From NCBI GenBank assembly GCA_947502305.1, contig CANMZA010000001.1:1178001-1242000 (forward strand): 64,000 nt of DNA, in the 5' to 3' direction. The position numbers and the translations under genes were made by a program. The DNA comes from an uncultured Erythrobacter sp. Its GTDB lineage: Bacteria > Pseudomonadota > Alphaproteobacteria > Sphingomonadales > Sphingomonadaceae. Within the stretch, counting starts at the first letter, position 1. Every line of letters starts with the position of its first letter. Under the pieces are notes generated by a model, which was not told the origin of the DNA, searched no databases, and worked only from the letters and a program-made list of their open reading frames with translations. Below are positions 17,396 to 25,088 of the stretch, one piece after another.

Positions 17396-20300
17396 TTAAT
17401 GAAAGTCGCGTGATTTCGGGATAATTCGGTGATTGCGCGGATGGCCGGCAGCGCTTGGCAATTCATCAATCAAATCACGCGGTTTCACCGGCTGCCTCTC
17501 ACCCAAAGCCGCGCCCGCCCCATGTCCTGCAAGCGCGTCGCGCACTCCATATCCTGCACGCCCGTTCAGCGGCGCGCTCACATGATCGGCCCGCGCGACC
17601 GGCGCGTTCAGCATATCGTCCGACAGCGCATAGAGCTGATCACTCGCATCGGTCATATGCTGCGCAATCACATGCACCACCTCATCATCATATTCGACCC
17701 GCCCGCGGACCTCCATCAAACGAGCACCCATCACCACGCGGCGCTGTTTCTCCTTTAAATCTGGCCATACGACCAAATTCACCACGCCCGTCTCATCCTC
17801 CAAAGTGATAAAGCACACACCCTTTGCGCTGCCGGGGCGTTGCCGGATCAGAACGACGCCAGCGACCTGCACCATGCTGCGGAATTTGCGCTCCCTCAGC
17901 TCGCTAGCGCGTATAAAACCGCGCTCCGCCAAAGACGGGCGCAGGAATGCCAGCGGATGCGCTTTCAAACTGAGCCGCGTCGTTTGATAATCGGCCACGA
18001 CTTCTTCGGAAAGCGGCATTGCCGGGAGCTGCGTTTGCGCCCTTTCCACCCCTTCATCACGCGCCGCCGCCGCGCGGAACAGCGGCAGATCAGGGGCCGA
18101 GATCAAACTGCGCGCATCCCACAAGGCCTGACGCCGGGACAGCGCCATGGAACCAAAGCAATCCGCACTCGCAAGCCGTTCAATATGCGGCGGCGACACC
18201 CCTGCCCGCTCGCGCAGCTGCGCCACATCTTGATACGCGCCCTTATCTTCGCGCTCGCCAATAAGCTGCGCGGCGATATGTTCGTGCAAACCATCCACCT
18301 GACGCAGCCCAAGACGCAAAGCGATAGAATGATCGCGCCGCACGGACTTTGCCTCCAAAGCCCCGGAAATCGGCGGCGCGGCTGTGTGTTCAAGAGTGCA
18401 ATCCCACTGCGAAAGGTTCACATCCGGCGGCAACACCTCCACACCGTGTTCCCGCGCATCACGCACAATCTGCGCCGGGGCATAAAATCCCATCGGCTGC
18501 GAATTCAGCAGCGCCGCCGCGAAGGCTGCCGGGAAATGGCATTTCAGCCAGCTCGACACATAGACCAAATGCGCAAAAGACGCCGCGTGGCTTTCAGGAA
18601 AACCGTATTCGCCAAAGCCCTTAATCTGGTTGAAACACCGCGCCGCAAAATCGGGATCATAACCGCGATCCACCATCCGGCCGACCATCATATCTTCCAA
18701 TTCATGCACCATTCCGCGGCTGCGGAAAGTTGCCATCGCTTTGCGCAACCGGTTCGCCTCAACACTGCTAAACTTCGCCGCATCCAAAGCGATTTTCATC
18801 GCCTGTTCTTGAAAAATCGGAACGCCCAATGTCCGGTCCAAAATATTGCGCAATTCATCAGGCGGGCCATGCCGGGGCGATGGCGCAGGGATTTGGACGG
18901 GTTCTGCGCCTCTGCGGCGTTTCAAATAGGGGTGAACCATATCCCCTTGGATTGGGCCGGGGCGTACAATCGCGACTTGGATCACAAGGTCGTAAAATTC
19001 GCGCGGGCGCAGGCGCGGCAACATGTTCATCTGCGCGCGGCTTTCCACCTGAAACACACCCAGCGAATCCCCCTTGCGCAGCATCGCATAAGTATCGGGA
19101 TCCTCGCGCGGCACCGTCGCCAGCGTCAAAGTGCGGCCATGATGCCCCTCCAGCAGGTCCAAACATTTCCTGATGCAGGTCAGCATCCCCAGCGCCAGCA
19201 CATCGACTTTTAGAATGCCGAGTGCCTCGATATCGTCCTTGTCCCATTCAATAAAACTGCGATCCGGCATGGCGCCATTGCCGATTGGAACCGTCTCAGT
19301 CAGGGCCCCTTGCGTGAGAATAAACCCGCCGACATGCTGCGACAAATGGCGCGGCATACCGATCATCTGCTCAGTTATTTTGAGCACGCGGCGCAAATGC
19401 GGATCAGACAAATCCATGCCGATATCCTCGACATGCGCCTCTCCGATCTCTCGCCCCATACCGCCCCAAACTGTCCGCGCGAGGGAACTGGTCACATCCT
19501 CTGACAAGCCCATCGCCTTGCCCACTTCGCGGATTGCCATGCGCGGGCGATAATGGATGACAGTCGCCGTCAGGCCCGCGCGGTGACGGCCATATTTCGC
19601 ATAGATATGCTGAATGACTTCCTCGCGCCGCTCATGTTCAAAATCGACATCGATGTCGGGCGGTTCTTTGCGGTCCTCTGAAATGAAACGATCAAACAGC
19701 AATTGGTGTTTGGCCGGATCAACCGACGTGATGCCAAGGCAATAACAAACAGCAGAATTGGCCGCACTGCCGCGCCCTTGGCATAGGATCGGCGGACGGA
19801 CTTCATTGCGAGCGAAATCGACGATACCCTTAATCGTCAGGAAATAACGCGCGAGGTCCATCTTCGCGATCAGCGCCAGCTCCTTATCCAACGTTTCGCC
19901 AACCGATGCTGGGATGCCGTGCGGATAACGCCAATCCGCCCCTTTCCACGTTTCGCTTTTCAAATATTCCTGCGGCGATTGATCGTCCGGGTATATTTCC
20001 TCTGGATATTCGTAGCGCAATTCATTCAGGCTGAAATTGCACGTATCGGCGACTTCGCGGGCGGCGCGGATTGCATGGGGCCAACGGGCGAACAAACGCT
20101 CCATCTCCTGTGGCGATTTAAGGTGCCGTTCGGCATTGGCGTTGAGCAAATGCCCAGCCTGCGCCACGGTCACTTTGTTCGCAATCGCCGTCATCACATC
20201 CTGCAACGGGCGGCGTTCAGGCGCGTGGTAATGCACATCGTTGGTGGCCAGCAAAGCGAGGCCATTTGCACGCGCGATACTATCGAGCCGGTCTATTCGG

Positions 20301-20950
20301 GCAATATCATCGCTGCGGTAAAGATAGCTGGCGGCGAGGTGGCGAAAAGATGAAAGGCCGCGCACGAGATGCGGCAAGATATCGCAAAGCGTGCCTGAAA
20401 TATCCCCGCCAAGCTCACTGCCATCCAAGGCGACGACATTGCTGGCCCAAGCGGGTATAGTGAAGCGGGCCGTCAAATCCTCTGGCGGGATCAGGATCAG
20501 GTGTACGCCCTCGCTGTGATCCGCCAGCATAGCGAGGTTGATTTCGCACACGCCCTTTTCCTGCCACTCACCGCTCAATGTCTGCATCCGGCCTGCGCTG
20601 ATCAGGCTGCAAAGGCGGCCATACGCGGCGCGGTCTTGCGGATAAGCGAGAAAGGCGAGCCCCTCGCTGGTTTCAATCCGGCACCCGATTACAGGGCGCA
20701 ATTTCAGCGTCGCGGCCTCTGTATGAACACGCACCACACCGGCAAAGCTGTTGGCATCCGCAATCCCGATTGCATCATAGCCCAGCTCGCGCGCCCTCAT
20801 CACAAGGTCCACCGCATCTGAGGCGCCGCGTAGAAAGCTGAAACAGCTCACCAATCCAAGCTCCACAAAAGAGCTGCGCGGCGGCGCTTCGATCAAGTCG
20901 GGATCAATCTCCAACGTGCGTTTGTCAGGGGTGAGCGCGGCCTCGGGCAT
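17396..20950 (-). CDS. dnaE2: Error-prone DNA polymerase III alpha subunit DnaE2 (ImuC)
   Basis: An 1184-residue C-family polymerase used for SOS translesion synthesis with ImuA and ImuB. The N-terminal PHP domain begins FVELGLVSCFSFLRGAS, where replicative DnaE has metal-binding His residues, so PHP metal binding is probably lost at this point. Palm catalytic acids are in PDIDVDFEHERR; GRGSAANSAVCYCLGI and FPESHAASFAHLVY are typical of the polymerase core. A helix-hairpin-helix and an OB domain (VQVAGVVLIRQRPGSAKG, VWPDL) follow. ATG 20950 is one base after the TGA of the UdgX fusion gene, so it is the last gene of the LexA-controlled operon. Confidence 0.95.
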   Translation of the reverse strand: MPEAALTPDKRTLEIDPDLIEAPPRSSFVELGLVSCFSFLRGASDAVDLVMRARELGYDAIGIADANSFAGVVRVHTEAATLKLRPVIGCRIETSEGLAFLAYPQDRAAYGRLCSLISAGRMQTLSGEWQEKGVCEINLAMLADHSEGVHLILIPPEDLTARFTIPAWASNVVALDGSELGGDISGTLCDILPHLVRGLSSFRHLAASYLYRSDDIARIDRLDSIARANGLALLATNDVHYHAPERRPLQDVMTAIANKVTVAQAGHLLNANAERHLKSPQEMERLFARWPHAIRAAREVADTCNFSLNELRYEYPEEIYPDDQSPQEYLKSETWKGADWRYPHGIPASVGETLDKELALIAKMDLARYFLTIKGIVDFARNEVRPPILCQGRGSAANSAVCYCLGITSVDPAKHQLLFDRFISEDRKEPPDIDVDFEHERREEVIQHIYAKYGRHRAGLTATVIHYRPRMAIREVGKAMGLSEDVTSSLARTVWGGMGREIGEAHVEDIGMDLSDPHLRRVLKITEQMIGMPRHLSQHVGGFILTQGALTETVPIGNGAMPDRSFIEWDKDDIEALGILKVDVLALGMLTCIRKCLDLLEGHHGRTLTLATVPREDPDTYAMLRKGDSLGVFQVESRAQMNMLPRLRPREFYDLVIQVAIVRPGPIQGDMVHPYLKRRRGAEPVQIPAPSPRHGPPDELRNILDRTLGVPIFQEQAMKIALDAAKFSSVEANRLRKAMATFRSRGMVHELEDMMVGRMVDRGYDPDFAARCFNQIKGFGEYGFPESHAASFAHLVYVSSWLKCHFPAAFAAALLNSQPMGFYAPAQIVRDAREHGVEVLPPDVNLSQWDCTLEHTAAPPISGALEAKSVRRDHSIALRLGLRQVDGLHEHIAAQLIGEREDKGAYQDVAQLRERAGVSPPHIERLASADCFGSMALSRRQALWDARSLISAPDLPLFRAAAARDEGVERAQTQLPAMPLSEEVVADYQTTRLSLKAHPLAFLRPSLAERGFIRASELRERKFRSMVQVAGVVLIRQRPGSAKGVCFITLEDETGVVNLVVWPDLKEKQRRVVMGARLMEVRGRVEYDDEVVHVIAQHMTDASDQLYALSDDMLNAPVARADHVSAPLNGRAGYGVRDALAGHGAGAALGERQPVKPRDLIDELPSAAGHPRNHRIIPKSRDFH

Positions 20951-20951
20951 C

Positions 20952-22508
20952 TCACTCAGCAGGCTCCATACCTGCCGCTCTTGCTGCCGCTTTTACCCCT
21001 GCACTTACCGCTGCACTTACCGCCGCAAGATCATCCGCAAACCGCGCCGCCTGTTCCTCGCGCGCCGCCCCATCAAGACGCAGCAAATAGGACGGATGCA
21101 CAGTAACCCAAAGCTGCGACCCATCATCCAGCGGGATCGGAGCGCCGCGCGCCTGCGAAATACTGACAGTCTTTCCCAATATTCCGCGCGCCGCCGACGC
21201 GCCCAGCGCCAACACCACGCGCGGGCCAATGGCGGCACGCTCCGCCTCCAGCCACCAGCGGCAGGTGTCGATCTCTTTGGCGGCGGGGGATTGGTGAATG
21301 CGGCGCTTGCCCTTTTGTACGAATTTGAAATGTTTCACCGCATTGGTGACATAGGCGGCGCGGCGGTCGATCCGGGCACGCTGCAAATATTCGCCGAGCA
21401 ATTGCCCGGCGGGGCCAATAAAGGGGCGGCCCTCAATATCCTCGTGATCCCCTGGCTGTTCGCCGACGATCATCAAGGCCGCGCCGGGCGCGCCCTCTCC
21501 CATCACTGCTCTCGTCCCGCAATCGGCAATGGCGCAATCGCGGCACCGGCTGATCCCCGCCGCAATTGCAGCCAAAGTCGCAGGGCGCTCCCGCTCCTCT
21601 CGCTCTCCTGCGGCCACCATCCCGGCCTCGCGCGATTGCGCCCCAGCGATCAGATCAGGGATCAACTCTGCCTCCGGCAGATTCTTCCAATATTTCTTGG
21701 GCATCTCCGACAACATCGCGCCGACCTTCAACCGCGCGGGGTTAAAGGTGGAGGCGTAATAGGACTTCCACAGCTCCTCGACCGGATCGCCCTGCGGCGC
21801 GTCAGACCGCTCTGCAGGGCCGCTTTCGCGCATCACTGCGCCGTCCCAATGGATACAGCCGCGCGGGGTCAGGATCGACCAATCCATATTCGCAAACCGG
21901 CGCATGAAGAACCCCGCATTGGCGCGCACAATGTGGTGATCGGGCTCAAACCACGCGGCATAATGGGGACGTTCGTCGGATTCAGATGCGCCCTCGCCAA
22001 TGACTTCACGAAACCGCACAAAGGCGTGCATCTTGTGACTGTCGCGCCGCACCGATTTGCTCAATTCCTCGATCCGGCGAATATCGGGATCGGCTTTATC
22101 CTCCATCGCGCGCGGGTTTGATTGGAGCCGCCAGAGCATCCTGTAGAGCAAACCGAAACGCTGAGGGTCGGAATGCAAAGCGGCGTTACGCGCCAGTGTT
22201 ATAAAGCGCTTGCTCGCGCGCACGGGCGCCGCTGCATCAGGCGCATCATCAGGTGCATCATCAGGTGCATCATCAGGTGCATCATCAGGTGCATCAGGCA
22301 GGTTCCCTTCATCACTTTCCCCCTGCATTGCAAACAGATCGCCGGTCGCGCCCGGCTCCGCCCAGCTCACCCGCTCTGGCGGGACACCGCATTGGATCAG
22401 CGCCCTCGCCCGCTCCCGCCAAAAGGCGAAATCATCCGGCGCAGGCAAGCAGACAGTGTAATGCGGTGCCAGTGCTGCAGACAGCGCCGCAGACGCGGTG
22501 GAGGCCAT
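20952..22508 (-). CDS. DUF4130 domain fused to UdgX-type uracil-DNA glycosylase
   Basis: A 518-residue two-domain DNA-repair protein. Residues about 16-285 match the 'probable DNA metabolism protein' domain (DUF4130), with KRFITLARNAALHSDP and IRRIEELSKSVRRDSHKMHAFVRF. Residues about 310-500 are a family-4-like uracil glycosylase: GEQPGDHEDIEGRPFIGPAG (349-368), HFKFVQKG and KRRIH (401-405). The KRRIH loop is the hallmark of UdgX, whose His (here His405) links covalently to the abasic product. Cys322, Cys325 and Cys416 are likely Fe-S ligands. ATG 22508 overlaps the radical SAM stop (TGATG). A PDDA repeat lies in the first domain. Confidence 0.92.
   Translation of the reverse strand: MASTASAALSAALAPHYTVCLPAPDDFAFWRERARALIQCGVPPERVSWAEPGATGDLFAMQGESDEGNLPDAPDDAPDDAPDDAPDDAPDAAAPVRASKRFITLARNAALHSDPQRFGLLYRMLWRLQSNPRAMEDKADPDIRRIEELSKSVRRDSHKMHAFVRFREVIGEGASESDERPHYAAWFEPDHHIVRANAGFFMRRFANMDWSILTPRGCIHWDGAVMRESGPAERSDAPQGDPVEELWKSYYASTFNPARLKVGAMLSEMPKKYWKNLPEAELIPDLIAGAQSREAGMVAAGEREERERPATLAAIAAGISRCRDCAIADCGTRAVMGEGAPGAALMIVGEQPGDHEDIEGRPFIGPAGQLLGEYLQRARIDRRAAYVTNAVKHFKFVQKGKRRIHQSPAAKEIDTCRWWLEAERAAIGPRVVLALGASAARGILGKTVSISQARGAPIPLDDGSQLWVTVHPSYLLRLDGAAREEQAARFADDLAAVSAAVSAGVKAAARAAGMEPAE
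22243..22290 (-). repeat. Four perfect 12-bp tandem repeats inside the UdgX fusion gene
   Basis: On the + strand the unit gcatcatcaggt occurs four times without change, flanked by partial units. It encodes PDDA repeats (about residues 71-92) in a linker of the DUF4130 part. Changes in copy number would keep the frame. Confidence 0.9.
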
Positions 22509-23746
22509 CAAAATAGCTCCAATTGTTCTTGCCTCGGCGCGAGCAATGCGCGCAAATCCGCCCGGTCCGTCAAATTCGTCGGCCGCCAATCCAGCGCCAC
22601 CAAAAACGGGCGAACCTTAGCAATCGACTGAGTCAGCCGCGCCACATCATCAAGCCGCAAAGTCCGGTGCCGCCGCGCCGCCAAGATGCGCCCAACCGCC
22701 GTCGTCCCCAGCCCCGGCACCCGCAACAATTGCTCCTTCGCCGCGCGGTTCACATCCACCGGGAAAGCGCCGCGAAACTTCAACGCCCAGGCCAATTTGG
22801 GATCAATATCCAGCGGTAAATTGCCGTCCGCCCCTGTCGCCTGCGCCACTTCGCCGGGCGCATAGCCATAAAAACGCATCAACCAATCGGATTGATAGAG
22901 CCGGTGCTCTCGCATCAAAGGCGGGCGTTTCAACGGCAAGACCGCGCTGGCATCGGGAATTGGCGAAAACGCGCTGTAATACACCCGGCGCAACCCAAAA
23001 TTGCCGTACAATCTGCTGGCTTTGCTCACGATATCGGTGTCATTCGCATCGTCCGCGCCAACGATCATCTGAGTCGATTGCCCGGCCGGGGCAAATCGCG
23101 GTGCATGACGGAACCGTTTGCGTTCATCCTTTGCCTGAATGATTTGCGCCTTGGTTCCCGCCAATGCCCCTTCTATCTGGCCTTCATCCTTATCCGGGGC
23201 GAGCCGGGTTAGCCCTTTGGTCGTCGGCAATTCCACATTGATGGATATCCGATCCGCAAACAGACCCGCCTGATGGATCAGTTCAGGGTCTGCCTCTGGG
23301 ATGGTTTTAAGGTGGATATAGCCGCGAAAGTCATGATCCTCGCGCAGGATCCGCGCGCATTCGACCATCTGTTCCATCGTGTGATTGGAACTTTTGATGA
23401 TGCCAGAGGAAAGAAACAGCCCCTCAATATAATTGCGCCGATAAAAATTGAGCGTGAGGTCCGCGATTTCCTGAGGGGTAAAGCGTGCGCGGCGGACATT
23501 CGAACTCTTTCGATTGATGCAATAGTGGCAATCGAAAATGCAATGATTGGTCAGCAACACTTTTAGCAAAGAGATACACCGGCCATCGGGCGCATAAGCG
23601 TGGCAAATCCCCATTCCTTCTGTCGAACCCACACCTTTCCCGCCCAGCGAATTTTTCTTCGCCGTCCCCGATGACGCGCAAGACGCATCATATTTTGCCG
23701 CATCAGCAAGGATTTCGAGTTTCTGTTTCAGTGTTTGTTGTGCCAT
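22508..23746 (-). CDS. Putative DNA modification/repair radical SAM protein
   Basis: A 412-residue radical SAM protein. The [4Fe-4S] motif is Cys69-x3-Cys73-x2-Cys76 (HCIFDCHYC). Before it lie Cys-containing CASSGTAKKNS and GICHAYAPDGRC; after it comes the SAM-barrel segment FLSSGIIKSSNHTMEQM. Near residues 340-375 a helix-hairpin-helix (LLRVPGLGTTAVGRILAARR) suggests DNA binding. The family is known to co-occur with UdgX/DUF4130 proteins; its reaction is not established. It is the first gene of an operon with the UdgX fusion and dnaE2 and has a LexA box 16 bases upstream of the ATG. Confidence 0.92.
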   Translation of the reverse strand: MAQQTLKQKLEILADAAKYDASCASSGTAKKNSLGGKGVGSTEGMGICHAYAPDGRCISLLKVLLTNHCIFDCHYCINRKSSNVRRARFTPQEIADLTLNFYRRNYIEGLFLSSGIIKSSNHTMEQMVECARILREDHDFRGYIHLKTIPEADPELIHQAGLFADRISINVELPTTKGLTRLAPDKDEGQIEGALAGTKAQIIQAKDERKRFRHAPRFAPAGQSTQMIVGADDANDTDIVSKASRLYGNFGLRRVYYSAFSPIPDASAVLPLKRPPLMREHRLYQSDWLMRFYGYAPGEVAQATGADGNLPLDIDPKLAWALKFRGAFPVDVNRAAKEQLLRVPGLGTTAVGRILAARRHRTLRLDDVARLTQSIAKVRPFLVALDWRPTNLTDRADLRALLAPRQEQLELF

Positions 23747-23761
23747 CGTAAGCGCCCTTTT

Positions 23762-23776
23762 GTTCCTTATATGTTC
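23762..23776 (-). promoter_or_regulatory. LexA (SOS) box before the radical SAM-UdgX-dnaE2 operon
   Basis: GTTC-N7-GTTC on the + strand (gttccttatatgttc), the consensus LexA site of alphaproteobacteria. It lies 16-30 bases upstream of the first start codon, where it would cover the promoter. Confidence 0.85.
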
Positions 23777-23925
23777 TTACCCCTCATTCACCAAATGCAA
23801 AAGGTGCAACCACGTGGGAACCCCTGCTGGGCTCATACGTAATAGCTGCACGGACCGGGCCCCTCTGGCGAGCAATCCTGCTCGTGATGTCGGACGTAAC
23901 CCGCGGCATAGACCGCTGTTTTTCA

Positions 23926-23944
23926 GGAGGGCACATCGCCCTCC
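23926..23944 (+). promoter_or_regulatory. Hairpin in the lipoprotein gene leader
   Basis: GGAGGGC and GCCCTCC (7-bp stem, 5-base loop) sit immediately before the cagggag ribosome site of the next gene. Just upstream, gcggcatagaccgctgttttt (in pieces: GCGG, CCGC, T5) resembles a weak terminator. The leader may fold to attenuate or gate expression; this is inference. Confidence 0.35.
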
Positions 23945-23958
23945 GCAGGGAGTAACGA

Positions 23959-24525
23959 ATGAATAAGTTGATGATTGTCCCAATGGTTGGTGCTGGCACC
24001 CTCGCACTGGCCGCATGCGGCGGTGAAACCACGACGGCAGACGCAGCAAATGCAAACCCAATCACCGAAGCTGAAGTAGAAGCAGCGCAGATTGCATGGG
24101 GCGAAGGCATCGTCGCAATCGGCCAAACCTTCACCGAAGAAGGCGATTTTAGCGCGCGCGCTGCTGAGCATATTGCCACGCATTATGCTTACGGCGATGA
24201 CACCGCGATCCTGTTCAAGCCAACTCTGGCCGCAGAAGATCAATTCCGCGAAACCCCAGAAGAAGCCTTGAGCTATTTCGTCGGCACCGAAGGCACTGAA
24301 GATGGCGGCTTTGCCATTGCGCCTTACACCGCTGTTCGTTGGGAAAATAACGGCACAGTTATCGATGAAAACGGCAATATGGCCGTGGCAATGGGCAATT
24401 ATTTCTTCACCGGCACTGACGGTTCGGAAACGAAGGTTGAATATTCCTTCGCCTATGAGCGGGATGCAGAAGGCGATCTGAAGATTGTTCTACACCATTC
24501 CTCGCTGCCATTCAGCGCGAACTGA
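23959..24525 (+). CDS. Lipoprotein with SnoaL/NTF2-like domain
   Basis: A 188-residue protein with a lipoprotein signal peptide; the lipobox LAAC ends at Cys20. The mature part begins with an acidic linker, then EAEVEAAQIAWGEGIVAIG and ends with VEYSFAYERDAEGDLKIVLHHSSLPF, a pattern of NTF2/SnoaL-like folds. Similar proteins in other proteobacteria are often labelled 'phosphoribosyl-AMP cyclohydrolase'; nothing here supports that enzyme (no Cys/His zinc motifs of HisI). It lies between the two SOS transcription units and faces away from the first. Its function is unknown; a ligand-binding periplasmic role is possible. Confidence 0.75.
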   Translation: MNKLMIVPMVGAGTLALAACGGETTTADAANANPITEAEVEAAQIAWGEGIVAIGQTFTEEGDFSARAAEHIATHYAYGDDTAILFKPTLAAEDQFRETPEEALSYFVGTEGTEDGGFAIAPYTAVRWENNGTVIDENGNMAVAMGNYFFTGTDGSETKVEYSFAYERDAEGDLKIVLHHSSLPFSAN

Positions 24526-24553
24526 TTTTTTCGAAAATCATGGATTAGAATTA

Positions 24554-24585
24554 GGGGGTCGGAGCGCGAGTTTCGGCCCCTTTTT
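24554..24585 (+). terminator. Rho-independent terminator after the lipoprotein gene
   Basis: GGGG-G-TCG ... CGG-CCCC stem with a bulged G, followed by TTTTT at 24581-24585. It stands 28 bases after the stop codon. Confidence 0.7.
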
Positions 24586-24604
24586 GTGTCTGGATCAGGC
24601 CCGG

Positions 24605-24940
24605 TTATACCCGCCCGAACCGCTGCCGTTCGTGATGCGGGCTTAGATCCGCACCATTCGAGGCGCACAGGTGATCGAGCACGGCGCGGTGCATTTCCCC
24701 TTCGAAGGAAACACCAGCAATCCGCCCTTCGACCCAAGCGATCGTGCCCAGCGGCGCATTAATGCCGCCGACCTTCATCGTCACACGGTCACCAATACTG
24801 GCAAAACCATTGCTTGCCTTAATCTTGCAGCCCCCTTCGGAAATATCGATCATGTCGACATAGACCACGCGCGAGCGGACTCGGCTCTTGACCATCAGGC
24901 TAAGCGGGCGGCGCTCTGATGCGCGTGGAAGGGTATGCAT
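24605..24940 (-). CDS. PilZ domain protein
   Basis: A 111-residue single-domain protein. The c-di-GMP-binding pattern is present in part: SERRPLSLMVKSRVRS gives the Arg-rich N-terminal loop, and DISEGGCKI matches the (D/N)xSxxG motif, followed by VTMKVGG and GTIAWVEG strands. ATG 24940 was preferred to the TTG eight codons upstream. The family senses c-di-GMP to control motility, exopolysaccharide or the cell cycle. It converges on the lipoprotein gene and the terminator between them. The partner is unknown. Confidence 0.85.
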   Translation of the reverse strand: MHTLPRASERRPLSLMVKSRVRSRVVYVDMIDISEGGCKIKASNGFASIGDRVTMKVGGINAPLGTIAWVEGRIAGVSFEGEMHRAVLDHLCASNGADLSPHHERQRFGRV

Positions 24941-25088
24941 GTTCACATGGTCTGGTTCGCACAAATTTGTAAATTAATGTTAAGCGCCGTGCTTACCTTA
25001 GCTTAAGATTTTCACGCAGCCTTCCCTTAACCAGCCCACGAACAAGCCACCTAACAGGCCCCCGAACACACCCCAGACCAGATTCTGA

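Noticed and set aside
17840..19213. 457-codon frame antisense to dnaE2
   Set aside because: Composition is Arg/His/Gln-rich as expected for the reverse complement of a GC-rich gene; dnaE2 has full family motifs over the same bases.
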